The position numbers and the translations under genes were made by a program. Source: Salinimicrobium sp963739625 (GTDB lineage: Bacteria; Bacteroidota; Bacteroidia; Flavobacteriales; Flavobacteriaceae). Taken from it: DNA of 64,000 nucleotides. The DNA is taken from the NCBI GenBank assembly GCA_963739625.1, contig CAVUAU010000002.1, positions 1 to 64,000 on the forward strand. The letters are read 5' to 3'. The notes beneath the pieces are model-generated. The model had not been told where the DNA came from, did no database searches, and saw nothing but the letters and a program-made list of their open reading frames with translations. Of this stretch, positions 36,179 to 45,500 are shown one piece after another (the first letter of the stretch is position 1; every line of letters starts with the position of its first letter).

Positions 36179-37570
36179 ATGAATTATTTTAGAAAGATTA
36201 CTGCAGGTATGTGTTTGATTTTGTTCACCTCCTGCGGCACCTATTTTAATCAACCTGTTGATGTTACCGAAGCAAGAATTGGAGAGGTATCTCAGGTAAC
36301 CAAAAGATTGAGATCATTACCCCCACCCCAAGAACCCGTAGTAGTGGGTGTTTACAATTTTAGAGACCTAACAGGCCAATACAAGGCTTCAGAGGTGGGA
36401 AGCACTTTTAGCACCGCAGTTACACAAGGCGCAACCGCAATTCTTATCGAAGCCCTCGAAGATTCCGGCTGGTTCACGGCCATTGAACGGGAAAATATCG
36501 GAAACCTTCTTAACGAAAGAAATATTATTAGGTCTACCCGACAAGAATATCAGGGTTCTGAAGCGAATAAACCACAAGTTCCTCCACTGTTATTTGCCGG
36601 GGTCCTCCTGGAAGGGGGAATTATTTCCTATGACACTAACATCATCACCGGCGGGATGGGAGCAAGATATTTTGGAGTTGGCGGGAGCACTCAATACCGG
36701 CAGGACCGCATTACCATCTATTTACGTGCCGTGTCTACCTCTAGTGGTAAGATCTTGAAGAATGTTTACGTGAGTAAAACTATTCTGTCTCAGGCTGTGG
36801 ATGCCAACTTATACCGGTACGTTAACTTCCAAAGATTACTGGAGGCCGAAGTTGGTTTTACCCGAAATGAACCTGTGCAGCTCGCAGTAAAAGAAGCCAT
36901 TGAAAAGGCAGTAGAGAATCTCATTATTGAAGGTGTGGAAGATGATCTTTGGTCTCCAAAAGATGAAACCGTCAAAGAAGATCTTATAGGCGATTATAAT
37001 ACTGAAGAAACCAATGCAGACTTAACAAGGCTTTACAACCGTAAGCTCATTACAAGAAAGCCCGGTGGATATATTGGACTAAACGGCGGCATCGCTGTTT
37101 TGAGCGGAGACTATTCTCAGAAACCGGTGAGTTATATGGGAAGCTTAGAGTACGACCTGCCATTGAATCCATATTTCTCTGTTAATCTGAACGGCAATTA
37201 TTTTAACCTCAAAAATGACAATTCGTTTGATGAAAATTTTGCCGGTCTTGGATTGAATTTAAAACTTAATGTGTTGCCTTTTGATAAGCTTAATCCTTAT
37301 GTCACCGCCGGTGGTGGCTATATTTTTTCTGTGGATTCACAAAACAGAGAAGGTTTTTCCAGCAATTTTCCTAAGGTACAATATGGTGGAGGCTTTGAAT
37401 ATTTGATCAAATCCTCACTCGGAATCAAGATCTTTGGACAACATAACATCTTATTTTCCGATGAACTGGACCTTAGGGTCAATGGAAAAAGAGATGATCA
37501 TTACTTCTTAATAGGAGCCGGTTTAAATATTTACCTCGGAAAGAATAAAACGAAACAGAACAATCTATAG
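36179..37570 (+). CDS. csgG: Curli secretion channel CsgG with C-terminal beta-barrel domain
   Basis: CsgG forms the nonameric lipid-anchored outer membrane channel of type VIII secretion. A lipoprotein signal has Cys19 (LILFTSCGTYF). The CsgG core covers about 30-285, with VVGVYNFRDLTGQYK and TAILIEALEDSGWFTAIERENIGNLL. From about residue 296 the protein continues for some 165 residues as an amphipathic beta-strand region (GGYIGLNGGIAVLSGDYSQ to DHYFLIGAGLNIYLG) like an 8-stranded outer membrane barrel. E. coli CsgG has 277 residues and lacks it. The extra barrel may add an anchor or surround the pore; that is inference. Confidence 0.92.
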   Translation: MNYFRKITAGMCLILFTSCGTYFNQPVDVTEARIGEVSQVTKRLRSLPPPQEPVVVGVYNFRDLTGQYKASEVGSTFSTAVTQGATAILIEALEDSGWFTAIERENIGNLLNERNIIRSTRQEYQGSEANKPQVPPLLFAGVLLEGGIISYDTNIITGGMGARYFGVGGSTQYRQDRITIYLRAVSTSSGKILKNVYVSKTILSQAVDANLYRYVNFQRLLEAEVGFTRNEPVQLAVKEAIEKAVENLIIEGVEDDLWSPKDETVKEDLIGDYNTEETNADLTRLYNRKLITRKPGGYIGLNGGIAVLSGDYSQKPVSYMGSLEYDLPLNPYFSVNLNGNYFNLKNDNSFDENFAGLGLNLKLNVLPFDKLNPYVTAGGGYIFSVDSQNREGFSSNFPKVQYGGGFEYLIKSSLGIKIFGQHNILFSDELDLRVNGKRDDHYFLIGAGLNIYLGKNKTKQNNL

Positions 37571-37574
37571 ACCC

Positions 37575-39092
37575 ATGAAAATATATACCTACTACTTCAT
37601 TTTTTCTTGCCTGATCTTTTTTGTTACAGGATGCAGCGAAGACACCATTGATGACAATGGCCTGGGAAACATTACAGGAATTGTTGTTGAAGAAGGAACG
37701 AATGATCCTGTTGCAAACGTCAAGATTTCCACAAATCCGGTTTCCAGTACCGTATTCTCCAATGAAGACGGGAAATTCACCTTGAATAATGTCCCTACAG
37801 GAGATTATTCTATCCAGGCTAAAAAAGATGGGCTACAAACCAATTTTGAAGGTGCAAATGTTTTGGCAAACACTACTGTAGAAGTCGTTTTTGAAATGCA
37901 AAAGGAAACGGCCGGGAATAAACAGCCGTCCATTCCCACTGCTGTAAGTCCCGAAGACAATGCCTCAGGGGTGACAGTTCCTGTAAAATTAAGTTGGGAC
38001 GCTACAGATAAGGATGACGATGAGCTGACTTATACTCTTCAGGTTAGAAACACCCAGGATGAAAAGGTGATTTTGGTAGAGGACATTGCAGACACCACCT
38101 ACACAGTTGAAGGCTTGCAATATGACACTCAATATTTTTGGCAAATAAGCGCATCAGACGGAGTCAATCCTGAAGTGTACAGCCCTTTCTATGCCTTTAA
38201 AACTCTTGAGGTTTCGGAAAACAGAATTTTGTTTACCCGATTGATCAATGGTAATCAGGTAATATTTGCACGAGATTCGGAAGGTGAAGAGGCCATTCAG
38301 ATTAACATCGTGAAACAATAACAGTTTTAGACCCCGTAAAAACAATTCTTCCAACAAAATAGCCTTTTTAAGAACCGTTGGAGCCGAAACACATCTATTC
38401 ACAATGGATCCTGATGGGTCTAATCAAAAGCAAGTGACTTCTGCAATTCCTGTCAATGCCTTTAAAATGGCACAGGTTGATTTCGACTGGGCAGATGATG
38501 GTTCAGCTCTTGTTTATCCCAACTATGGAAAATCTATTTAAGATCAATGCAACTGGAGGTGGTTTAAAATTGATCTACCAAACCTCAAATGGAGACTTCA
38601 TTTCTGAAGTTGCTGTAGGAGAAAATGAGCAAACCATTGCTTTGATCACCAATAACAGTAATGGCTATGACGCCGATCTTTTTACGATCAACTTTGAAGG
38701 CCAGGTTCAGGAAAAGATACTCAATAATGTAACCGGGGCCATAGGAGGTCTCGATCATTTCAGTGACAGATGAATCTTCTTTTATATACCCACGATGTTT
38801 CAGGCTTATGAAAATGATTCTTACAGAAGACTCAATTCTCAGACTATTCTTGTTTATAACTTTGTCGACCGGGGAAACAAGAAATTACTCTATTGAACGA
38901 AAGAAGATGGTACAAACGATTTGGATCCAAAGTTTTCTCCAAATGAGGCTTCTAGGTAATATTCGAAAACACCTCAAATGACGGAATTTCGCAAAAGGAT
39001 ATTTATGACCTTACGTTATGGAAGATTATTTAGATAATATTGACCGCAGAGAACTGATTATTGAAAATGCCACCATGCCGGACTGGGAATAA
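37575..39092 (+). pseudogene. Surface lipoprotein with CarboxypepD-reg, FN3 and TolB-like parts, many frameshifts
   Basis: The first frame (37575-38321) gives a lipoprotein signal with Cys20, a carboxypeptidase-regulatory-like domain (NITGIVVEEGTNDPVANVKI), then a fibronectin-III domain (PVKLSWDATDKDDDELTYTL). Later frames continue a TolB/WD40-like propeller: NKIAFLRTVGAETHLFTMD, FKINATGGGLKLIYQ, LDPKFSPNEAS, ending ENATMPDWE at 39092. At least eight shifts occur between 38300 and 39040 (for example near 38310, 38527, 38765, 38790, 38812, 38870, 38970, 39015), but each piece is well kept and free of stops in its own frame. That fits poor sequence better than old decay. It lies 4 bp after csgG and is likely part of the operon. 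Role in curli biology unknown. Confidence 0.75.
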
Positions 39093-39134
39093 TATTCTGA
39101 TTTTAAATTTCTAAGTTAATCAATGTCAGTTGCA

Positions 39135-39259
39135 TCCTGAGGCTGCAGCAGGCGATGAAATCCCCTTATGCCGCCGAAGGTTTTAAGGAGCTGGTGCAAA
39201 AACGGCCGCAGTGGGCCGAACAAAAAGCGGGGTGCTCTATGCTTTCCTGTAGCTCATAA
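39135..39259 (+). repeat. selO 3' end, copy 2 of the curli-flanking direct repeat
   Basis: 125 bp match the end of selO (33110-33234) with nine substitutions and no indel. Eight substitutions are synonymous and one changes Lys to Arg. The copy ends with its own TAA, has no start and cannot be a gene by itself. It closes the curli locus on the right. Confidence 0.95.
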
Positions 39260-39425
39260 TAACCTGAAAATGCTTTTTTAATGCTCTGTTCCTACTCAAG
39301 TAGCACCCAAACATGTTAAGGTTCAATATTTTAACTCACAATATTTGGTTAAAATTAGGATTATTCCTTAATTTAAAACAAAAAAATTGCTCCCAGGTTA
39401 ATTCAGTAATTAAAAATTGAGTAAG
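39260..39425. other. AT-rich spacer right of the selO-tail copy
   Basis: No gene, integrase or insertion sequence is seen. CAATATTTTAACTCACAATATTTGG (39331 on) contains two CAATATTT copies 15 bp apart. Confidence 0.3.
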
Positions 39426-39551
39426 ATGAGCACCTACAAGAAACACTCCTGCCGCCAAAGAATGAAAAGAAGAAGGGAAAAATGGCAGGATCACGCTATG
39501 GTTTTTATCCTTTTTATTTTTCTGGCCTCCCTCAGCTATGTAGTGAGCTGA
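39426..39551 (+). CDS. Possible small basic membrane protein (41 residues)
   Basis: A 41-residue ATG frame has a very basic N-terminal half (KKHSCRQRMKRRREKW) and a single hydrophobic helix (MVFILFIFLASLSYVV). Such an inside-positive single-pass layout is plausible for a real small protein. No family is recognised, and it overlaps the end of a minus-strand frame by 20 bp. Confidence 0.4.
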   Translation: MSTYKKHSCRQRMKRRREKWQDHAMVFILFIFLASLSYVVS

Positions 39552-39762
39552 AACCGGGCTTCTGGATCAAAAGATCTTTAGTTGAAGTTATTAAGGCACT
39601 TTGACCATTCCAATTGAGAATCGCCGGTTCCTTGAAGGCAACAATATAATTATTGGGCATTTCGCAATTCTTTCCTCCCGGGAAAAGATGAAAATCCCGA
39701 AAAGTATTTCCCCCACAAGAGTTTCTGTTTACAATTTTTTGGACGCTTAAGAACAACTTCAT
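39532..39762 (-). CDS. Possible hypothetical protein (76 residues)
   Basis: An ATG frame on the minus strand gives a protein-like composition (SCGGNTFRDFHLFPGG, NNYIVAFKEPAILNWNGQ) with two cysteines and no membrane segment. Not recognised; no promoter seen. It may be a gene, a remnant or chance. Confidence 0.28.
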   Translation of the reverse strand: MKLFLSVQKIVNRNSCGGNTFRDFHLFPGGKNCEMPNNYIVAFKEPAILNWNGQSALITSTKDLLIQKPGFSSLHS

Positions 39763-39901
39763 TATTGGAAACTGTTGAAGTTGTTTGAGCCAACTTCAGG
39801 TTGAAAGAAAGGCTGCAGTATGATTGATTCTTTTCCTGAACAGGATTATTAGGAATTTATTTATTATAATTTATAATTATAAACTACTGTAAGTCAGCCT
39901 T

Positions 39902-41494
39902 ATGAGAAATATTCGCTATTTAAACCTGTTCATTCTTTTTGGCTTCACAACCCTTCTTTCCTGCTCACCCGATGAAGGTGAGAACCCGGTTGTTGAACCA
40001 GATTATCCTACGGCCCCTTCCTCAGTCTCACTTCAGGAGGCTATCTTTTTTAATATCAACCTTAACGATCGTACAGGAGACACCTTTAAAGTTCGTGTAT
40101 TTGTTGATGGACTTACAGATGCAAATGCCGTTTTTCAATTTGCTGCCACAGCTCCGGGTACCTATGAGGAATTGAATTTTGGAAACTTTGTCAGTGATTT
40201 TAAAGCCTATGATGAGCAGTATGAGCCTTTGGGCGTGACAAAAATCTCTGAAAATCAATTTGAGCTGGAACAGCCTTCCAATACAGCAATAATTGAATAT
40301 GAGATTCGTGAAACCTGGGATGAAATAAACCCGGTTGATTATTTCAATAGAATGGCCGGGACATCTATTGAAGAGGACCATAGCCTTATCAATACCTTTG
40401 CAGTCATGGGTTATCCCACGGGACTTCAGGAAAAAAAATATATTGTTTCCATTGACCGGCCCTCTGACTGGCTGGTAGGAACTGCATTACCCGAAAACAG
40501 TAATGGCTATTATGTAGCTCAAGATTATAATCAACTTGCTGATTCGCCTTTTCTAATGGGAGACCTTACCAGTGCCACCATTAAAATGGGACAAAGCGAG
40601 ATCGATATCTGGACCTATTCTGAATCCGGAGTATATACCTCGGCTGAAATTAAAGATCAGATCGATGATATTATGGAAGATGAAAACGCTTTCCTCAAGG
40701 GAATTCCTGTTGATAAATACACTTTTCTCTATCACTTTGAGGACTCTAAAGGGGAAGAACTCTATGGAGGTGCTCTTGAACACTCGTATAGCTCTCTTCA
40801 TGTCATCGATGAAGCTAAAGTTGAGCAGAACATTTTCACGATAAAATATTATGCCGCACATGAATTTTTCCATATCCTAACACCACTTAATTTACACAGC
40901 GAGATCATTGAAGACTATAATTTTGTCACCCCCACCCCCTCCAGGCATCTTTGGCTTTACGAAGGTGCTACAGAATGGGCCGCCTGGATAATGCGTTATA
41001 GAAATAGTTTTTTGGGCCTAGACTATTTATTGCGCGTATTTGAGTCCAAAATTATTACTGATGAAAAATACTATGATAATTCTTACAGCCTGGTCGACAT
41101 CAGCCTGAATTCCTATACAACTGAGGGAGCAGAACAGTATGACAACATATATCAGCGAGGTGCCATGGTAGCTGCATTATTGGATATCCGCCTACTTGAG
41201 CTTTCTAACGGGGAAAGAGGGCTTCGGGAAGTATTGCTGGAATTGGCAGAGATTTATGGTCCCGAAAATGCATTTCCGGATGATCAATTTTTTGAAATTC
41301 TTACAGATATGACCTATCCGGAAATTGGGGATTTCATTGAAAACTATATTAAGGGGACAAAAGAACTTCCTTACCAGGAATACTTTGATAAAATTGCAAT
41401 TGAGTACGACGCGGCAACGCATGACCTTCATTCTAATCCGGCCCCAACAGAAGAGCAGCTTTTCCTTTTTGAGAGGTGGAGTCAAAACTTTTAA
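39902..41494 (+). CDS. M61-like zinc metallopeptidase lipoprotein
   Basis: A lipid-anchored peptidase of the M61 (glycyl aminopeptidase-like) group. The signal ends in LLSCS (Cys21). The N-terminal beta domain (about 40-230) precedes a catalytic helical domain with the zinc motif HEFFH (His320, Glu321, His324) and the third ligand Glu354 in WLYEGATEW. The upstream GALEHSYSSLHV is typical of M61. No PDZ domain follows, unlike many M61 proteins. The 530-residue length fits a shortened form. It is likely periplasmic or surface-exposed. Substrate is unknown. Three hairpins follow the gene. Confidence 0.85.
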   Translation: MRNIRYLNLFILFGFTTLLSCSPDEGENPVVEPDYPTAPSSVSLQEAIFFNINLNDRTGDTFKVRVFVDGLTDANAVFQFAATAPGTYEELNFGNFVSDFKAYDEQYEPLGVTKISENQFELEQPSNTAIIEYEIRETWDEINPVDYFNRMAGTSIEEDHSLINTFAVMGYPTGLQEKKYIVSIDRPSDWLVGTALPENSNGYYVAQDYNQLADSPFLMGDLTSATIKMGQSEIDIWTYSESGVYTSAEIKDQIDDIMEDENAFLKGIPVDKYTFLYHFEDSKGEELYGGALEHSYSSLHVIDEAKVEQNIFTIKYYAAHEFFHILTPLNLHSEIIEDYNFVTPTPSRHLWLYEGATEWAAWIMRYRNSFLGLDYLLRVFESKIITDEKYYDNSYSLVDISLNSYTTEGAEQYDNIYQRGAMVAALLDIRLLELSNGERGLREVLLELAEIYGPENAFPDDQFFEILTDMTYPEIGDFIENYIKGTKELPYQEYFDKIAIEYDAATHDLHSNPAPTEEQLFLFERWSQNF

Positions 41495-41880
41495 GTGAGG
41501 CAGGATTGTATGAATAAGAAAAGCACTTCAAAAAGTGGAGCATGCTCAACTTTTTTTGACAGGATCAAAGTTCCTTAAGGCTCCCATCAGAAAATAGAAA
41601 GTCTGCACCGCCTCATGGCGGGTCAACTTTTCTATTTCCTATAAAAGCTTTGATCTCAAATCTTTTAAATAGAAAAGTCTGCAGCTTTCACTGCAGACTT
41701 TCTGCTTTAAGTGACCCCGGCAGAATTAAAGTTCCCTAAGGCTCCGGCCTGAAAATAGAAAGTCCGCACCGCCTGGCGGCGGTGCACTTTTTTATTTTCC
41801 TTCAAAGCCAAAGAGCAAGCTCCGGCTTTTTCGAAAAATAAAAAAGTCTGCAGCTTTCGCTGCAGACTTTCTGCTTTATG
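41495..41880. other. Intergenic block of duplicated terminators
   Basis: No gene. It holds several hairpins with T-runs: about 41532-41559 (AGTGGAGC/GCTCAACT-like, T7), 41598-41636 (CACCGCC/GGCGGGT), 41764-41798 (GCACCGCC/GGCGGTGC, T6) and AGTCTGCAG/CTGCAGACT twice (about 41686-41704 and 41846-41866). The block from 41559 to 41890 is a diverged tandem duplication. Confidence 0.75.
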
Positions 41881-41890
41881 TGACCCCGGA
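41559..41890. repeat. Tandem duplication of about 165 bp ending at the tRNA-Arg 3' end
   Basis: Two diverged units each contain AAAGTTCC(T/C)TAAGGCTCC, GAAAATAGAAAGTC, GCACCGCCT and AAAAGTCTGCAGCTTTC. Both end in TCTGCTTTA(A/T)GTGACCCCGG, at 41701-41720 and 41871-41890. In the second unit the last ten bases run into the tRNA-Arg gene; in the first they are an isolated copy. Confidence 0.75.
41840..41870 (-). terminator. Terminator of tRNA-Arg
   Basis: On the minus strand AGTCTGCAGC, a GAAA tetraloop and GCTGCAGACT form a 10-bp stem followed by T6, about 15 bases after the tRNA. Confidence 0.85.
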
Positions 41891-41954
41891 GGGATTCAAA
41901 CCCCCAACCCTCAGAGCCGAAATCTGATGCGCTATTCAGTTGCGCCACGGGGCC
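41881..41954 (-). tRNA. tRNA-Arg (anticodon TCG)
   Basis: A 74-nt cloverleaf is seen on the minus strand. The acceptor GGCCCCG pairs with CGGGGTC (one G-T), the D stem is GCGC/GCGC, the anticodon stem TCAGA/TCTGA has loop TTTCGGC (anticodon TCG), and the T stem GGGGG/CCCTC has loop TTTGAAT. Discriminator A; CCA is not encoded. Confidence 0.95.
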
Positions 41955-42021
41955 TTTATTGAGCTGCGAATTTACATAAAAAGTTCTTTTAAACCCAAGG
42001 AAAATTCGGCAGCAGCTAAAA

Positions 42022-42471
42022 CTAAGAAAGTTTCTGCTTTACTATAGTAGAAATGGTTCTGCCATCGGCTTTTCCCGCCAATTCCTTGGAAGCTACACCC
42101 ATTACTTTCCCCATGTCCTGCATGCCATTGGCACCCGTTCTCTCGATGATCTCATCTACCTTTTTGGCAACTTCTTCTTCACTCATTTGCTCGGGCAGGA
42201 ATCCCTGAATAACCAAAGCCTGCTCTATCTCCGGCTCGGCAAGATCTGCACGTCCCTGTTCGGTATAAATGGCGGCACTTTCCCGGCGTTGCTTCACCAG
42301 CTTTTGAAGTAGCTTTAACTCATCATCTTCAGAGAGCCCCTCTTTCCCGCCAGTTTCTGACTGGGCCAAAAGTATTGCACTTTTAACTGCTCTTAAAGCC
42401 TCTAATTTATTGCTGTCTTTGGCTCGCATCGCGGCCTTCATCTCGGTCATTACTTTTTCCTGTAGACTCAT
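42022..42471 (-). CDS. GatB/YqeY domain protein
   Basis: A 149-residue YqeY-type protein, related to the tail domain of the GatB amidotransferase subunit and thought to bind tRNA. It starts MSLQEKVMTEMKAAMRAKDSNKLEALRAVKSAI and has the family segments LKLLQKLVKQRRESA and FLPEQMSEEEV, then MGKVMGV near the end. In Flavobacteriaceae it often follows ftsZ directly; here the large sensor kinase lies between. Precise function is not established. Confidence 0.9.
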   Translation of the reverse strand: MSLQEKVMTEMKAAMRAKDSNKLEALRAVKSAILLAQSETGGKEGLSEDDELKLLQKLVKQRRESAAIYTEQGRADLAEPEIEQALVIQGFLPEQMSEEEVAKKVDEIIERTGANGMQDMGKVMGVASKELAGKADGRTISTIVKQKLS

Positions 42472-42537
42472 ATCTTTAAAAATGGTGAAGTGCGAAGATA
42501 CTGCGGAAAAAGTAGCAATGCAATAAACCAGGAGATT

Positions 42538-45500
42538 TCAGGTCCTACCGGTACGTTCTTCAAATCCATGATTTCTTACCTTGTCTCCCACTAGTGGCAG
42601 TAATACAATAAAGGTGCTGCCCTTACCTTCTTCAGTGACTACCTTGATCTCTCCGCCATGAACTTTCACGACATCAAAAGAAATCGACAGGCCCAGCCCC
42701 GTACCTTCTCCCGATCTTCTGGTTGTAAAGAACGGCTGAAAGATCTTGTTGAGAAGCTGCTGCGGAATTCCCGTGCCATTGTCTGTGATCCTTATTTCTG
42801 CATAATCTCCCTCTTTTTTTGTCTCGATTTCGATTTGGGGATGATAGTTCTCATCCTCCCGTAGCCTGTCTTTTTCCTCTACTGCATGAAAGGCATTGGT
42901 CAAAAGGTTTATTACAACCCGTCCAAGATCCTGTGGATTCACCTCTACTTTACCCAAACCGCGGGCATAATTTTTTTCGACCTTCACATGATGAAATCCG
43001 TTTTTACTACCCAGCCCGTTGCACACCAGGCGCACGAAACTCTCGACCAGCCGGTTGAGATCTGTGGGTTCTTTTTCACCACTTCCGGCCCTGCTGTGCT
43101 GTAACATGCCTTTGACAATAGCATCTGCACGTTTACCATGGCGATTGATCATTTCCAGATTTTGCTCAATCTCCCGCATTAATATTTTTGCCTGCGATAC
43201 CTCCCCTTTCTTAAGTTCTTCCTCTACTTCGGTCATAAGTTCTTTGCTCACTTCAGAAAAATTGGTCACAAAGTTCAGCGGATTCCGCAGCTCATGTGCT
43301 ACCCCTGCCGTTATCTCTCCCAGAGAAGCCATTTTTTCGGCATAAATTAACTGTGCCTGCGTCGTTTGAAGTTCAGAATATGCCTTTTCGATTTCATGGG
43401 CATGCGCCAGCTCTCTTTTGATCGCTTTTTGACGCTCCTTAAAAAGCACACGATCGGTTTGGTACCTGTCCACGAAGTAAAGAAGCACTAAAAACAACAA
43501 CACATAGATGAAATAGGCTGTCCAGGAGCGATACCAGGGCGGCAGTACCTCAAGCGGATATTCCAGGGGTTCACTCCAAACTCCATCGGGATTACCGGCT
43601 TTCACCATAAAAGTGTAGTCCCCTTCGGGAAGGTTGCCATAACTCGCAAGGCTTTTATTGGTCACAGGAGACCAGGTTTCATCGAAGCCCTCCAACTTGT
43701 ACTGGTAGGTAACCAGCGAAGGCCGTGAAGTTTCCACTCCCACAAATTCAAGATCCAGATCATTCTTTGAGTAAGGCAACACCAGGTTTTGAGGAACAGG
43801 GTAAAAAGGAAGAACCCCCGAAAATTGCACTTTTTGAAAGGTATTGATCATGGAATCACGCTCCCTGCTGTTTAGCTTCTTATTGAACAGTAAAAATTCA
43901 TTATTTGTAAATGCAGGTTGATCCACCCGTTGTGGCAGCTGCTCTTCACTTCTCGACCATGCCAGGCTGTGCCAGCTTACATCTTTATTTTCAATCTTCA
44001 GGTTCTGCAAAAAAGGCCGCGGTGGACTACTGTCCCTTAAGACGCTTTTGTAATGAAACCGAAGGAATTTGTCACCTGTTCCCATCCAAAACCGGCCTTC
44101 GCGGTCTTTGATCATACTAAAGTTATTGCTTATATCTTTAATAGGATATCCCGTCTTCTCGTTGTAGTTTTCCACACCTGCACTGCCTATTTCTTCACCG
44201 GTTTTGATGCCTCCCCTAATAAGTGTGAAGCCAAGATTGGTTCCAAGAACAATATTTCCTTCCTCATCTTCTACAATAGTGTAAACCACATCATTGGCAA
44301 GCCCATTTGTACTGCTGAAGGTTTCAAAAAAGTTATTCTGAAAAGGCTTTTGTAAATCAAGTTTTTGAAGCTTCTCCCTCCTTATCACAGAAAGCCCTCC
44401 ACCCCAGGTTCCAATGAGGATGTTGCCCCGGGAGTCCTGAAAAACCTTCGAAAGTTTATTATCCGGCAGTCCCTGCTCCTTGTAAAAATTTAATAGATTT
44501 TTGCCGTCGTAAAGGCTAAGCCCTCCCCGGGTCGCGATCCAGATCCTACCGTTTTTGTCCTCCAGAATGTCCCACACCGTTTTGTGTGCCAGGCCTTCTT
44601 CAACTCCAAAGTTTGAAAAGGTTTTGCCATCAAACCTGGAAACCCCGCCTTCAAAGGTTCCTATCCAGAGGTTTCCCGTGTTATCTACACTAAGGGCATC
44701 AATCTTATTATCTGGCAGCCCTTGTGCGGTGGTGTAAACAAGAAACCTCCTGCCGTCATACTTCACCAGTCCCTGATCACTGCCATACCAGATGTTATCC
44801 TCCTGGTCTACGACTATACTATAAAAAGTGTTATCCGGTAACCCTTTATTGCTGGTATATGTCCAAAAAAGGGATTTCCCGCTCAGCGTCTTACTCTTCT
44901 TGAATTTGACGATTCCGCCATCTGCAGGACAAAACCACAGGTCACCCTTTTGATCTTCGGCTATGGCATAAATAGCTTTCCATGATCCACTTTTTCTACG
45001 GAATTCAACAGTACTTTCGCCGTCGTACTTGTTGACCCCTCCCCCGTAAGTACCAAACCAAAGGCTACCACTCTTGTCTCTGGTGATGTTCTTCACCACG
45101 TTATCGGCCAATCCCTGGTCTTTGGTAATATTTAAAAAAGACTGTTCTTTTTTTGAATATCCCGAAACTCCTCCTTTTGTTCCAAACCAAATATTCCCTC
45201 TACCATCCTGGGTACTGCAATAAACATAGTTGTTCACCAGCCCGTCATTGGTATCTAAAACTCGAAGCTTTTCTTCGGAATTTTCTATTGCTTCGGGATC
45301 ATATCTGCACACAAATTTTTCGGTCGCAATCCAGATGATTCCCTCAGAATCCTGCATAATATCATTGATCCTCACATCCTTCAGCTCTAATTTTTCTGAA
45401 AGATCCTTAAAGGCCTTTCCGCCGGCGGTATCTGCAACGGGATCGTATTGATAGATTCCTCCATTTCCTGTAAACCACAGATCGCCATTCCTGTCTTCCA

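Noticed and set aside
38456..38981. Two small independent genes in the curli locus
   Set aside because: Both are fragments of the frameshifted lipoprotein; translations join in order into one propeller domain.
33235..39134. Insertion sequence or integrase in the curli block
   Set aside because: No transposase, recombinase or terminal inverted repeat is visible; only the selO-tail direct repeat.
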